DNA of 59,340 bases from the IMG/VR virus record IMGVR_UViG_3300031578_000034, positions 1-59,340 of that record; one strand, written 5' to 3'. The notes under the pieces are model-generated. The model worked only from the letters and a program-made list of their open reading frames with translations, did not search any database and was not told the origin of the DNA. Below, piece after piece: positions 17,609 to 25,993 of the stretch; position 1 is the first letter of the stretch; every line of letters begins with the position of its first letter. This DNA is from a virus. The position numbers and the translations under genes are program-made.

Positions 17609-18339
17609 TACACATCTCGGCTGATAAAGTCATTGTTAGGAAATTCACGATCTTCACGATTTTTGCTTTCAGCCAGATTTTTTAGATTTACAATGCTCAT
17701 TGTGTATTTCCAATTCCATGGTGTTTCTGCATTCTGTTCAAATGAAAACTCGTTTAAGTATATCCTTAAGATTTCTTCCCCCATCTCAAGTGTCATTATA
17801 TCTCTATCAGCATCAAATAGATCAAACATAGTTTCTAGTCTTTTAAACGTTCTGTACTTTGGCGACATTCCGATAAGCTCAAAGTAAGATAGGCGCCCAG
17901 ATAATACACTGTTTAGCGTCCCAACAGGTAAATTCCCGCCTAGAGATCCTGTTTCTAAACCAGGGCGTACTTCCTGGATAACTGCATCAACAACAGGCTT
18001 TATTGGATTATACCCGTCTTGGATAACCGTTGGTAACAAATTTCCTGTTTGTCCGTTTATCGTAATCATTTCTAGATCAGTTCCCCAGTCGAATACTACA
18101 AATCGTCCTGGTGCTGACGTTTGCACCTTCTGAGTTATCTTTTGCTTACTGTATGAAATGGATGACGGGTTGACTTTAAGCGTAACCACATCTTTTGGAA
18201 GAATAGAATCTATTGCGCCGCGCTGCGCGAAGTACGCGATTTCAGACCCAATGTAGCGCCTAAACGTGAGCCTTTCTGTCTGCCCAGAATCTGTTAGTAG
18301 ACCTACAGCGGATCTTGCGTAATCACCAGCTGTGGGCAT
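17608..18339 (-). CDS. Hub-associated tail protein (XkdP/gp53-like by position)
   Basis: 243 residues. It has the pattern TLKVNPSSISYSKQKIT, a short basic strand, then FDWGTDLEMITINGQTG, which resembles the tail-tip proteins encoded between tape measure and hub (XkdP and relatives) that carry the tape measure to the hub. A LysM repeat could not be seen clearly. It starts 12 bp after the tape measure stop. The assignment rests on pattern and gene order. Confidence 0.5.
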   Translation of the reverse strand: MPTAGDYARSAVGLLTDSGQTERLTFRRYIGSEIAYFAQRGAIDSILPKDVVTLKVNPSSISYSKQKITQKVQTSAPGRFVVFDWGTDLEMITINGQTGNLLPTVIQDGYNPIKPVVDAVIQEVRPGLETGSLGGNLPVGTLNSVLSGRLSYFELIGMSPKYRTFKRLETMFDLFDADRDIMTLEMGEEILRIYLNEFSFEQNAETPWNWKYTMSIVNLKNLAESKNREDREFPNNDFISRDV

Positions 18340-18351
18340 AGTAGTGTCCCC

Positions 18352-20301
18352 CTACCTTGAAGATCTAATGTTATATTTAGAAACAATAATAATCTTTTTA
18401 GCAATAGCTTCCTTTAGTTTACGTTCAAATAGTGCTACAGCCTCGTTCATCTTACCTTGCGCCTCAAGCGCAGCTAAGTTTTTTATTATGTTAGGGTCTA
18501 GCTGCTTCAATTTCATGAGGTGATATCCAACAGATTCTGTATAGCCGCCACTGAACCCTTGAAAACGGAGCATCTCCGCCTTTTGGCCCACAACATCGGA
18601 TCCCTTGAGTCGATCTTTTAATTCTTGAGATAATGGCTTTGCGAAGCTTTGAAGCTGCGCAGCAGTAGCAGCAATTTGTTCTCGTCCAATCTCTTTACCG
18701 TGACTAACTAAGCCTTTACCAAGCAGTTCTATAGTATCGATTGGACTTAAAATAGCCTCTCCTGCCTCTTTAGCCTCACCCTTAGTCGGGAACCTCAAAT
18801 TAAGCGCTTTTATACCAGCGCCAATAACTTCTACAAGGGCCTCTATCCCCTCGGTTAAACGCAGAACTAGTGGACGAAGCTCATCATGAATATAGTTTTT
18901 TATTTTCTGCTCTAAAGATGTTAGATTTGTAGCAATACTAGATCCTGCTTTCAGTAATTTCTTTCGGAGATCTTGTGCGCGGGCCTCCAACGTCTCTCCA
19001 GATACACGCTGTTCCCTAATAGTAGTCATAACGTTTTGAAGATTCTTTTCATTGAACGCACCCTCTGTAAACGCATCAGACATTGCTTTCTGCATCTCTT
19101 TGGACGTAAATCCAAAGTTTTTAAGCAACTCGCGGACTACTATTTTTTGGGTATCACCAGTATATGCGGATGCTTTCTCATTGATAAAGCTAGCAAAGCG
19201 CTCAAACTGCTCTGGAACACCTAAAGATTCAAAGTCTAAAATTTTTCCGGCGATTGAGCTTCCTTCTCCTAGTGCAGCTTTCCAGCCGTCCTCTAATTCT
19301 GCGGAAAAACCAGCTACTGTTTTCGACAACTCTTGACGAAGAGCAACCGGCATTTGCCCAAGTCCAATGTCTGCTGCTTTTTTTATTAGCGTGTTGTACA
19401 GCGCAGTTGTGCCGAGCAAGTCAGTGTTATACGCCTTCCTCTTGTCAACAAGCTCTGTCCAAGTATTTACATACTCGCCCATGGACATCATTATGCCCTC
19501 GTCCCCAAGAGTCTTTGCCTCTTCCCGTAAGAGCACTAAATGATCTTGTGCAATGTCTGTTGCTAATCCGAAGCTATTAACGAGGCCCTGTAACTTTGAT
19601 ACTTGATCTGCTACAGATTGTCCCTGTGCGTACTGTATTCCAAGTAGTTCACTTGCGAGCCCATTCATATCTTTCTGTTCCATGCCCGCCTTAGCTAACG
19701 AGTTTAGATATTCTCCAATAGCGTCGTACGACAATTTGAAGTTACCGCGCAGTTCTCCCATTAAGCCCGTAGCGCTCTTTAGACTTTTGTTTTGGGTATC
19801 CCATTGGCCTTGTATTTGTTTAGACATGCCCGCAATACGATTAGACTCATTGTATATCTTCAGGAATAGGGCAAGAATACCAAGCAGGCTAAGCTGTACA
19901 CCTGTAACGCTTGAAGCTGCACTTTTTAGTGTAGTGTTGATCTTTTTAAAGCTATCTACAGTTTTACCAGAAGACTTGCTCGCCATTCCTGTAGCCTCTG
20001 CAACATCCTTTCTGTTCTTCGCCTCTTCAGCAGTTAGCGAAGTGATTTCCTTTTGCAACCGTTGTATTTCTTTTAAAGGTACACCTAGCTGGAACAGAAA
20101 CCTATTTAGCTCCTCTGCTGTATCGCGCTCCTCTGGCGATATAATCTTGTTCTTACCCAAGCTCTGCAGGTCTGTCATTATGTCTCGAATCTGAGCGATA
20201 TTCTGCATGGCACCCTCAGATTCTGATCTGGCAGTCTTTAAACTCTCTGTCCACGCGCCCACAGCGGCTACGTCAAGATTAAAATTTTCACCCTCTGCCA
20301 T
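18352..20301 (-). CDS. Tail tape measure protein
   Basis: 649 residues, almost entirely helical, with heptad-like leucine/alanine patterns, a hydrophobic patch near residues 130-150 (SVTGVQLSLLGILALFLKI) and charged ends. It directly follows the frameshifted chaperone gene, the universal place of the tape measure. With about 1.5 Å of tail per residue, this length would set a tail of roughly 95-100 nm. The start ATG abuts the stop of the chaperone extension. Confidence 0.75.
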   Translation of the reverse strand: MAEGENFNLDVAAVGAWTESLKTARSESEGAMQNIAQIRDIMTDLQSLGKNKIISPEERDTAEELNRFLFQLGVPLKEIQRLQKEITSLTAEEAKNRKDVAEATGMASKSSGKTVDSFKKINTTLKSAASSVTGVQLSLLGILALFLKIYNESNRIAGMSKQIQGQWDTQNKSLKSATGLMGELRGNFKLSYDAIGEYLNSLAKAGMEQKDMNGLASELLGIQYAQGQSVADQVSKLQGLVNSFGLATDIAQDHLVLLREEAKTLGDEGIMMSMGEYVNTWTELVDKRKAYNTDLLGTTALYNTLIKKAADIGLGQMPVALRQELSKTVAGFSAELEDGWKAALGEGSSIAGKILDFESLGVPEQFERFASFINEKASAYTGDTQKIVVRELLKNFGFTSKEMQKAMSDAFTEGAFNEKNLQNVMTTIREQRVSGETLEARAQDLRKKLLKAGSSIATNLTSLEQKIKNYIHDELRPLVLRLTEGIEALVEVIGAGIKALNLRFPTKGEAKEAGEAILSPIDTIELLGKGLVSHGKEIGREQIAATAAQLQSFAKPLSQELKDRLKGSDVVGQKAEMLRFQGFSGGYTESVGYHLMKLKQLDPNIIKNLAALEAQGKMNEAVALFERKLKEAIAKKIIIVSKYNIRSSR

Positions 20302-21259
20302 TATCCGAGATCCCCATCTTCATCCTCTGGAACAACATAGTCATGCGTTATAAATGATCCATCTGGTGCGCGTTCTACAAATGTGCGCTCTATTGGAACT
20401 GCACGCTTTTCATCTTGATAAAACTCGTGTATAGCATCACGCATGAATTTTGGAGACCGAAGCTCGCCAGTTTCTCTAGCGTAGGCTATTTGCTCCTGCT
20501 GTGCTGAGTTTTTTCTATCAAACCCGTCGTCATTATCAATTTCGTTCTCTGCAAAGTATGCTTCTGGGTTTATGTACATTTTTAATTGGTCTAATGCCGC
20601 TGTAGCTAAATTCATTATGCCACTCCTATCATCACCAATAGAAGATAGTAACACCAATTTTTGAACAAAGTTTAAGTCCCGAAATCGCTTATCGGTAGGT
20701 AGAACTTTGAAATATCGTATTATAGCTAAATTTAGCTGAAGAAGCTCAGATTTTTCTATTTTTTTTTAAGGTTGGTTACAGTTTCTGTTACTGTGTTGCG
20801 AAAAGTTTCATACGCTTCCCACAAGGCGTCTATAACTGCAGGAGATTTTATCTTTTCTGTTAATATTATTTTTGCTTGGTCTAGGGGTGTGACGGCTTTA
20901 TCCTCTGGAAGACCTACGCGCTTTAGGTACTCTGCCTGATCGGACGCAGAGAGTAACAGGGGCATCCTATTGATAAACTGAATTGCCCGCGCGAGAGTTT
21001 CTAACCGCTCAGATATACGCTGTGCGAAAAGGCTTCCATGGCACCCAGCTGCTTCGTACACGGCCATAAGTTCACTAGGCGTAACAGTCCTAAAAACCAC
21101 GTTTACTTCAAAGTTATTTTCCTTATCCTCAAACACCGTAATCGGGTCTGACTTAGTAAATCCCAGAGTAAATATGTCCTCTAAAACAGATATGTCTCTC
21201 TGGTCTTTTAACGAAATAATTGGATCTGCGTTGGGGATAGCTGCAGGCTCGATAGTCAT
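20301..21259 (-). CDS. Tail assembly chaperone gpGT-like, made by -1 frameshift
   Basis: The first frame (21259-20756) ends Lys-Lys-Lys-stop in a run of nine A followed by TAG. If the ribosome slips back one base there, it continues ATA GAA AAA TCT GAG without any stop into the second open frame, which ends at 20301. The fused product would be about 319 residues (167 plus 152). The second frame has no good start codon or ribosome-binding site of its own. Position between the tube and tape-measure genes, the -1 direction and the A-rich slippery run are the hallmarks of gpG/gpGT-type programmed frameshifting, which produces two chaperone forms in a fixed ratio. Confidence 0.8.
20752..20772 (-). 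promoter_or_regulatory. -1 ribosomal frameshift site (A9 slippery run)
   Basis: On the minus strand CTT AAA AAA AAA TAG contains nine consecutive A residues; tRNA-Lys can re-pair one base back. The stop directly after the run marks where the 0-frame ends. No strong downstream hairpin is obvious, which is common for A-rich slip sites. Confidence 0.75.
20756..21259 (-). CDS. Tail assembly chaperone gpG-like (non-shifted form)
   Basis: 167 residues, the normal product without frameshifting. It is helical in its C-terminal two thirds, with acidic N-terminal strands (ISVLEDIFTLGF), similar to other gpG-type chaperones that bind the tape measure and keep it from aggregating. It sits between the tail tube gene and the tape measure. 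The last codons are AAC CTT AAA AAA AAA TAG, which form the slip site of the longer form. Confidence 0.7.
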   Translation of the reverse strand: MTIEPAAIPNADPIISLKDQRDISVLEDIFTLGFTKSDPITVFEDKENNFEVNVVFRTVTPSELMAVYEAAGCHGSLFAQRISERLETLARAIQFINRMPLLLSASDQAEYLKRVGLPEDKAVTPLDQAKIILTEKIKSPAVIDALWEAYETFRNTVTETVTNLKKK

Positions 21260-21294
21260 ATAGTTTTCCTTTTTCGTTTTCGCTAAGCGACTAA

Positions 21295-21762
21295 TTATCT
21301 ACGGCGACCACGTACAGTTCTAACTTCGAAAGCCATGGATTCAACTCTGCGTGTAGTACCGGTATCTGTGGTTTTGCTCCAGCTTGTAGCAACCGCATCC
21401 ACAAAAGTGAGCACACGCTGGCCGCCCCCCCGCTCTGGAGGAAGCTGCATAATCTCAGTAATGTTAACCGGGAAAGTAAAATCTTCTAGCGTATGGAGAG
21501 ACGCGCCGAATGCCTCTAAAAATGATTTCTCGTAATATTCAACTCTGTTGCAGGTAACTGTTGTATCTGTCCCGCCCCAGACGATTTCCTTTATTTCTGG
21601 ACCACGGGAAAATAAGACTTCGCGGATTTTTTCCACACCCTGCCTGTTTGAAGACGGGGCAAAACTTTCTAACGATCCAATCTCAACACCATTAATATGT
21701 ATCGAGTATGCATAAAATACAGAGTGCTGAGTATTAGGAACGGCTCTTTGTGGGTATGCCAT
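21295..21762 (-). CDS. Tail tube protein
   Basis: 155 residues, beta-rich and compact, with INGVEIGSLESFAPSSNR at the start and a C-terminal RRVESMAFEVRTVRGRR. Length, fold pattern and position next to the sheath fit the tail tube protein family of contractile phages, whose rings stack inside the sheath and around the tape measure. The gene starts 11 bp after the sheath gene stops, and the chaperone gene follows after 35 bp. Confidence 0.7.
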   Translation of the reverse strand: MAYPQRAVPNTQHSVFYAYSIHINGVEIGSLESFAPSSNRQGVEKIREVLFSRGPEIKEIVWGGTDTTVTCNRVEYYEKSFLEAFGASLHTLEDFTFPVNITEIMQLPPERGGGQRVLTFVDAVATSWSKTTDTGTTRRVESMAFEVRTVRGRRR

Positions 21763-21773
21763 CTACGAACTCC

Positions 21774-23132
21774 TTACAAGCTCAATGCGAACGTGAACGT
21801 TACATCAATCCACTGTAAAGATGCCGCCGGCTTGACCTTACCAGTTACATTAACTTGGCGGATTTCTACGTCATCTTGAACTATAGAAAGGTTCTTATAA
21901 TCTGCTATGATTTCCTCTGACAGCAATGTCTGCATTATGTTTTCAGAGGAGTCTTCCATTGCAAGAATCAAATTCGTGGTAATTTTCTTATTTCTGTACA
22001 GTGGGTACAAACCCTCGCGCCAGAACTTTTTGATGTAGTCCTTTTCATCCTGGATACCGAGGTCTTCTGTTAGGGCAGACGTTGTGTCGGTTGTAATGGC
22101 TAGAACATTTCGAACCACTCCGCCGGCCTGATTTGCTGGCGAAACACCACGCTTAACCATGTAATCAAGCTCTTCTGGCGTAAACGTGTCAGAGAACGTA
22201 ATGTTTGGTATAATTTCGTCTGAAATTCCCAAGCCGATCTCTGTAGAGCAGATTTTTCCTGCCAATGCAGCAACGTAGAAACGCGTGTCAAACACGCCCG
22301 CGTGCCCAGCGGGAGTAGCTGCTCCTCCCGGCGTTGCAGGAACCACCATGCGCTCATGCCCGTAAGTCTGAGCAAAACTGGCATAGGTGTCATACGTGGT
22401 GCCGTTTGGCATTACTGCCATCGTTGTGCGCTCTTGCGCGCGTGCCGGTTGAGAGGCAATAACACTGTGGTTAAAGAAAATGTTTGCCGCTGTAGTAGTG
22501 TTTAACGTCCCCGACGACAACGGTACCAAGAACAGCTTATAACCAGTGATCTTATTTAGCAAAATACGCATTGCAATAAACGATGTTTCCAATTCGCTAT
22601 TGGTCGGATTCTCTGGATCTACCCATGCCGTAGGATTCAGCTGTGCAATAATGACTCCGCCAGCACCCGCGTTAATGCCCAAGGAACCTGAAACAGAGAC
22701 ATCGTTTATATTGCTATCAGTTTTAATCTGTGCTCCATGGTTTACGTATATCTTATTTTCATTCAAATACAAAATCGGCTCATACGCAGTAACTGATCGG
22801 GCCTCTGTAAAAGTTAAGTAATAGTTTTCTCCGGTTGTGGGGCCACTTCCACCGCCGAGCCATTGAACAGCACCAGCAGTTAGCTGGTAATCTGTTCCAG
22901 ATACATATTTGGCTACTCCAGGAAGATCGCCAACTGATACAATCTCATTAACTGAAGTAACTGTTGGGATTACGTCGCTTCCGCCAGCCCCACGAATCAT
23001 TTGGTAGTCAGAGACTAGCTTATATGGATCCCCAACACCAATGTAGACTGGATAGCGCTCAAACAGGGGCGGAGCAACTGTTCCAGTATCATTCTCAATC
23101 TCTATGATTAGACCAGGTACCCGTTTTGCCAT
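21774..23132 (-). CDS. Tail sheath protein
   Basis: 452 residues. The conserved C-terminal sheath pattern is present: a basic linker region (SEEIIADYKNLSI, QDDVEIRQVNVTGKV) ending in the beta strand WIDVTFTFAL, and the GISDEIIPN / DTFTPEELDYMVKRGV region. The sheath contracts during infection and drives the tube through the envelope. It starts the tail operon behind its own AGTTAA-type promoter at 23192-23224. Confidence 0.8.
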   Translation of the reverse strand: MAKRVPGLIIEIENDTGTVAPPLFERYPVYIGVGDPYKLVSDYQMIRGAGGSDVIPTVTSVNEIVSVGDLPGVAKYVSGTDYQLTAGAVQWLGGGSGPTTGENYYLTFTEARSVTAYEPILYLNENKIYVNHGAQIKTDSNINDVSVSGSLGINAGAGGVIIAQLNPTAWVDPENPTNSELETSFIAMRILLNKITGYKLFLVPLSSGTLNTTTAANIFFNHSVIASQPARAQERTTMAVMPNGTTYDTYASFAQTYGHERMVVPATPGGAATPAGHAGVFDTRFYVAALAGKICSTEIGLGISDEIIPNITFSDTFTPEELDYMVKRGVSPANQAGGVVRNVLAITTDTTSALTEDLGIQDEKDYIKKFWREGLYPLYRNKKITTNLILAMEDSSENIMQTLLSEEIIADYKNLSIVQDDVEIRQVNVTGKVKPAASLQWIDVTFTFALSL

Positions 23133-23191
23133 TATACTCTCCGATTTTTAGTCACAGATGTGAGCATGCTGCACGCCCACTAACATTAGAT

Positions 23192-23224
23192 ATAATATAA
23201 TGATTCATCTAAAAATGTTTAACT
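23192..23224 (-). promoter_or_regulatory. Late-type promoter, AGTTAA-N21-TATTAT
   Basis: AGTTAA at 23219-23224 (its TAA is the stop codon of the upstream gene), 21 bases, TATTAT at 23192-23197. Predicted transcription would start about 53 bp before the sheath ATG. The intervening leader could form a stem (GTGGGC/GCTCAC) but has no T run. Confidence 0.65.
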
Positions 23225-23866
23225 GCCGTCATCAAAATCAAAGTCTGCTACAATGTCAGCCACAATAGCATTTAGTCTTGGGCCAGCTACCTCTTCTCGG
23301 TAGTCCCACTGCCCCATTAACTCAAAGCTTATAGAGGATGTGTATAATGGAAAGTCTATACCGGGCGCCGATACAGTAGACTCCCCACTCACACTTGGGT
23401 GTCTCGGAATCACAACGTTGTGCTGACCAAAAAATTCCTTTGCGTCAGGATGGACTAAGTACAAGCACACTGTATCGACTAAGTTATCTTTTTCTATTAT
23501 TGTTCTTGCCCGCACAGCGATATTTAACGCTACTGTGATATCTCCCCCATAGTGCCGCCACTGATCGCCTGCAGCAACCTCATCGTCTACATCCCCAATG
23601 AATTCCTTGGAAAACGATAGCGGCGTAAATGTTACGCGGCTTTCACTGATGAGAACAGCTGGAACGTATTGCTCGTGCCAGGAGAGTGTTCCGCCGACCC
23701 AAACACCGTACGTAGATTTATTAGTCAAATCTGTGAACTCAATGCGCTTTGTTCCGTCCGTAAGCAGCAGTTGCCCTTTTTCGGCAGCATAAAAGGTGGC
23801 CTTTAAATACGTAATAAGGTAGTTCTTAATGAACCTTGACCCTCTGTAGTACATCTGAAGTGGCAT
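23219..23866 (-). CDS. Tail terminator / completion-like protein
   Basis: 215 residues, mixed alpha/beta, with an N-terminal helix (YRGSRFIKNYLITYLKATF) and strands ending in IDFPLYTSSISFELMGQW. Tail terminators and tail-completion proteins of contractile phages have this size and lie just before the sheath gene. I see no specific motif; the assignment rests on position and size. Confidence 0.5.
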   Translation of the reverse strand: MPLQMYYRGSRFIKNYLITYLKATFYAAEKGQLLLTDGTKRIEFTDLTNKSTYGVWVGGTLSWHEQYVPAVLISESRVTFTPLSFSKEFIGDVDDEVAAGDQWRHYGGDITVALNIAVRARTIIEKDNLVDTVCLYLVHPDAKEFFGQHNVVIPRHPSVSGESTVSAPGIDFPLYTSSISFELMGQWDYREEVAGPRLNAIVADIVADFDFDDGS

Positions 23867-23869
23867 AAT

Positions 23870-24781
23870 CTACCCCGTTACTATAGGAACTTGGTATATG
23901 CTAGACCGTGGATCCAGGTTGCTTAAATCAAAATGTTGACTGCATAAGACATCTTCAACGTATATTGGGGTGTAGTTTACAATCTGGTAACGTTCCCCAG
24001 TTGATGCTCGAACTACAACATCCCACTCATGCACCACAGGCGAGTAATTCGGAGGTGTCGTCCAATAAGACGTTTTAGATTCACGAATAAAACCACTGTC
24101 CGTAACCAGCAAGTCTGTTGCAGTTCCTGGAAATGCCAACAAAAACCTATGCGGAGTTCTTCGCATTCGAATAACAGCGTCTATGTCAAGCCACTGCTCA
24201 TAGCCAAACAAGGAATCGTAGAATCCTGGCTCATCCTCAACGTCAGGTTGCATCCTATCGAAATCGACCGCTGGAGAGATAGTTCCGTAGTTAAACGTTA
24301 CAACGTTAAACGCTGTAAATGGCGGCGTGTTGAACACCACGTACATTGCGTCCTCAATGGCATCACCATTATAGTCTATTTGGTTTCTAAATATATCAAA
24401 TGCAAACTCTTTTCGGTCGTCAACAAAAGAGTATTTATCTACAGCGGCTTCCCACACGTCTGTACTGCCACTAGCCTGTACAGTAGCTGTCAATGCAAAG
24501 ATGTCTGGATACTCATCTTGCTCGCTAACGCTCTGACGCCACAGTGGAAAGCGCAACATTCCAGTGTCTGGATCTACGTTATATGAATACGCAGATGCAG
24601 TCTGCGTTATAGTGCTCACTTTTCTATCTGAAAAGTGTCGCGTAGCAGAGGCGCTTGCCCCCCGCTTGAGCAAATAGCACGCCTCTCCTAATACCTCTAG
24701 TCCTGTGTGATTTTGCTTCACAGCAAAACTAAGTATATTATTGCTGCGGCGTATTCTATATGGGGGAGACCAACCGGGCAT
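23870..24781 (-). CDS. Neck or head-tail connector protein
   Basis: 303 residues from the ATG at 24781 (GAGG eight bases before). A more upstream ATG at 24808 lies inside the promoter -10 box and is rejected. The protein is beta-rich with acidic patches (DVEDEPGFYDSLFGYEQWLDID). It precedes the tail terminator-like gene, where neck proteins are encoded. No family motif is recognised. Confidence 0.5.
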   Translation of the reverse strand: MPGWSPPYRIRRSNNILSFAVKQNHTGLEVLGEACYLLKRGASASATRHFSDRKVSTITQTASAYSYNVDPDTGMLRFPLWRQSVSEQDEYPDIFALTATVQASGSTDVWEAAVDKYSFVDDRKEFAFDIFRNQIDYNGDAIEDAMYVVFNTPPFTAFNVVTFNYGTISPAVDFDRMQPDVEDEPGFYDSLFGYEQWLDIDAVIRMRRTPHRFLLAFPGTATDLLVTDSGFIRESKTSYWTTPPNYSPVVHEWDVVVRASTGERYQIVNYTPIYVEDVLCSQHFDLSNLDPRSSIYQVPIVTG

Positions 24782-24806
24782 ACAAAAAACCTCGCAATCT
24801 TGTAAC

Positions 24807-24839
24807 ATTCTACAAGATCACAAGGATTTTTATTTAACT
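24807..24839 (-). promoter_or_regulatory. Late-type promoter, AGTTAA-N21-TAGAAT
   Basis: AGTTAA at 24834-24839 within CACAAGTTAAAT, then 21 bases, then TAGAAT at 24807-24812. It corrects the start of the downstream neck gene to 24781. Confidence 0.65.
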
Positions 24840-24852
24840 TGTGACAGAAAAG

Positions 24853-25290
24853 CTAGTGAATGAGGCCAAATTCTAGGGGTCGCATGCTCCCATAATCCAA
24901 TGTAACTTCATTTGTTTCGTAATTTGGAGTGGCGCGCAGTTCAATGAGTATTATCCCATACATAAACTTTTTATCTGTTTTTTGTGCAAGTTGTGCGCGG
25001 TACTCGTCTGGAACAGGCATTTCTAAATATAACTGCATAACAAATATGCCAATACCAGATTTACAAAATGAATCTAGCATCTCGTACTTATATTTTCGCA
25101 CATTGTCAAATTGCTTAGGAGAAAGCATGTAGTATTCTGAAATAAGTCGCTCGCCAGACATTAAAAGAGCTTCGCAGTCTTCAGGGAATAGCTCTTTATG
25201 CGAAGCGATTGGGGCATCTGGAATCGCAGAAACGGAGCAAGAAACTGCGCTACACAGCAATAGTAGACTCAGGAATTTTAGGCGGACCAT
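24853..25290 (-). CDS. Small exported lipoprotein
   Basis: 145 residues with a basic start (MVRLKF), a hydrophobic core and the lipobox-like AVSC around Cys18, so it is probably a lipoprotein. The rest is helical and acidic with one further pair of cysteines. It overlaps the HAD phosphatase gene upstream by about 40 bp, so the two are translated from one message. Function is unknown; membrane lipoproteins in late regions often serve lysis or exclusion. Confidence 0.55.
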   Translation of the reverse strand: MVRLKFLSLLLLCSAVSCSVSAIPDAPIASHKELFPEDCEALLMSGERLISEYYMLSPKQFDNVRKYKYEMLDSFCKSGIGIFVMQLYLEMPVPDEYRAQLAQKTDKKFMYGIILIELRATPNYETNEVTLDYGSMRPLEFGLIH

Positions 25291-25756
25291 ACCACATTAC
25301 CTCCCAGCATTCAGGGGCTTTAAATGTTAGTGCTGCACCACGCATCCTAGACAATACATATGCATCGTCATCAAACAACAAAATAGGTAAATTCATTGGT
25401 ATTTTTGGGCGAATAAGCCTGTTGAACGAATTAAATTTGTGGTCAGACGCTGGAGAATTCTGGCCTGTAGGGCGCATTATTAGCCGAGAGTACTCTACTT
25501 CTATATCGAACGCTTTCTCTAGCCAGAAACTCGTTACGTCCCTAAGATAGTCTTCCCTGCTAGTTAAAAAGAAAAAATCGGCACATGTATCTAATAGATA
25601 TTTAAGCGGTTTTTCAGCAGCTACAATTTTTTTGTCTTTGCTAACTTCATCCACAGACAAAAACGCAGCCCAATCTGGCGGGTCCTTTTTAACGTAGTGG
25701 AGCCTGTGTTCGGGATCGGCTATAGTAGAGTCTATGTCACATACGACAACGTACAT
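25250..25756 (-). CDS. HAD-family phosphatase (polynucleotide 3'-phosphatase-like)
   Basis: 168 residues from ATG 25756. Residues 6-11 give CDIDST, the HAD nucleophile motif DxDST, followed by an FFLTSRED motif and an ILLFDDD motif that fit motifs II and III/IV. This set is typical of the 3'-phosphatase half of T4 polynucleotide kinase and of related stand-alone HAD enzymes, which remove 3'-phosphates from nucleic acids. A TATAAT box ends six bases before the ATG, so a transcript from it would be leaderless; no Shine-Dalgarno is visible. The 3' end overlaps the lipoprotein gene. Confidence 0.75.
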   Translation of the reverse strand: MYVVVCDIDSTIADPEHRLHYVKKDPPDWAAFLSVDEVSKDKKIVAAEKPLKYLLDTCADFFFLTSREDYLRDVTSFWLEKAFDIEVEYSRLIMRPTGQNSPASDHKFNSFNRLIRPKIPMNLPILLFDDDAYVLSRMRGAALTFKAPECWEVMWYGPPKIPESTIAV

Positions 25757-25774
25757 ACAAACATTATACAAGAA

Positions 25775-25951
25775 CTAGATTTGCTCAATGTGCACAATAG
25801 ATTTTTTTTGTATAAGTTTTATCTTAAACACCCCACCTATGTTGCTTTTTATTTCTAAAAAGTCCCGATCAAATGAAACCAGTATACCAACTACACACTC
25901 TTTGTCACACAGTTTAATTTGCAGGACTTTTCCCTTTAGGCCCTCTAGCAC
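25775..25951 (-). CDS. Sm-like (Hfq/LSm-fold) mini-protein
   Basis: A 58-residue frame from GTG at 25951, with AAGGAG six bases upstream; it lies in what would otherwise be a gap. The sequence follows the Sm fold: a short N-terminal helix-like LEGLKGK, strand KVLQIKL, then the Sm1-type box CVVGILVSFDRDFLEIK (compare the GxLxxFDxxxxLxL pattern), a turn at NIGG, and the Sm2-like strand KKSIVHIEQI. Hfq and LSm proteins form rings that bind RNA. The length is shorter than Hfq (about 70-100 residues). Function as an RNA chaperone is an inference from the fold pattern alone. Confidence 0.55.
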   Translation of the reverse strand: MLEGLKGKVLQIKLCDKECVVGILVSFDRDFLEIKSNIGGVFKIKLIQKKSIVHIEQI

Positions 25952-25993
25952 CAAAGACTCCTTAGAATGTAAACGTTTTGAGAAAAAGTATAA

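Noticed and set aside
24781-24808. Upstream ATG (24808) as start of the neck gene
   Set aside because: It lies within the -10 box of the late-type promoter and has no ribosome-binding site.
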